From: an uncultured Clostridia bacterium
GTDB lineage: Bacteria > Bacillota > Clostridia > Oscillospirales > Oscillospiraceae
Length of the DNA stretch: 6,835 bases
NCBI GenBank assembly: GCA_946184215.1
Contig: CAMHER010000104.1
Span: 1-6,835, forward strand
Direction: 5' to 3'
Below, one piece after another: positions 6,791-6,835 of this stretch. The notes under the pieces were generated by a model. It was given only the letters and a program-made list of their open reading frames with translations. It ran no database searches and was not told the DNA's origin. Each line of letters begins with the position of its first letter. Within the stretch, counting starts at the first letter, position 1. A program made the translations under genes and the position numbers.

Positions 6791-6835
6791 CGTAAGCGTG
6801 AGTTTCGGTTATTTGTATCCTTAACTAAATGAATC

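Noticed and set aside
6437..6832. Plus-strand open frame opposite tnpV
   Set aside because: The minus strand encodes a full TnpV-family protein with a good ribosome binding site; the plus-strand frame has no domain.
6773..6835. Sigma-70 promoter for tnpV on the minus strand
   Set aside because: TATTAT and TACGAT resemble a -10 box, but no acceptable -35 box lies 16-18 bases upstream of either, so I do not call a promoter.
1..6835. Defence system, CRISPR array, riboswitch or tRNA
   Set aside because: I saw no regularly spaced repeats, no tRNA-like cloverleaf and no long structured leader. All space except short gaps is explained by the five genes.

Overview
The window looks like a piece of chromosome from a gut or rumen Clostridia, probably of the Oscillospiraceae/Ruminococcaceae type. 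That placement is an inference from three things: GC-rich, Gram-positive-style genes with strong AAGGAG/GGAGG ribosome binding sites, a circularly permuted GH3 enzyme of a kind well known in Butyrivibrio and Ruminococcus, and a TnpV-type protein typical of clostridial mobile elements.

Bases 1-6013 (+ strand) hold a tightly packed three-gene glycoside hydrolase operon. First is a GH2 enzyme (beta-galactosidase-like) that runs in from the left edge, so its N-terminus is missing. Three bases later comes a GH43-fold enzyme resembling the exo-beta-1,3-galactanase group (subfamily 24/34-like). It has AHGG where most GH43 enzymes carry the catalytic Asp. The third gene overlaps the second by ATGA and encodes a GH3 enzyme with reversed domain order. 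Neither downstream enzyme has a visible signal peptide, so the set probably works in the cytoplasm on imported oligosaccharides. A plausible but unproven target is galactose-rich plant glycan such as type II arabinogalactan.

The most unusual feature is at the GH2/GH43 junction. The last ~80 residues of GH2 and the first ~70 of GH43 appear to be two copies of the same small helical module. They align without gaps in two blocks, 6/27 and 9/29 identical. The module may be an assembly or docking element, or a trace of gene rearrangement.

Bases 6014-6081 are a short convergent intergenic gap with a hairpin terminator. Bases 6082-6757 (- strand) hold two small genes of lower GC content: a TnpV-like transposon protein, then a DUF6809-like small helical protein. 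They mark an accessory or mobile-element remnant beside the sugar operon. A perfect 6-bp-arm inverted repeat lies just upstream of the tnpV ribosome binding site. I saw no RNA genes, CRISPR arrays, complete insertion sequences or defence systems.
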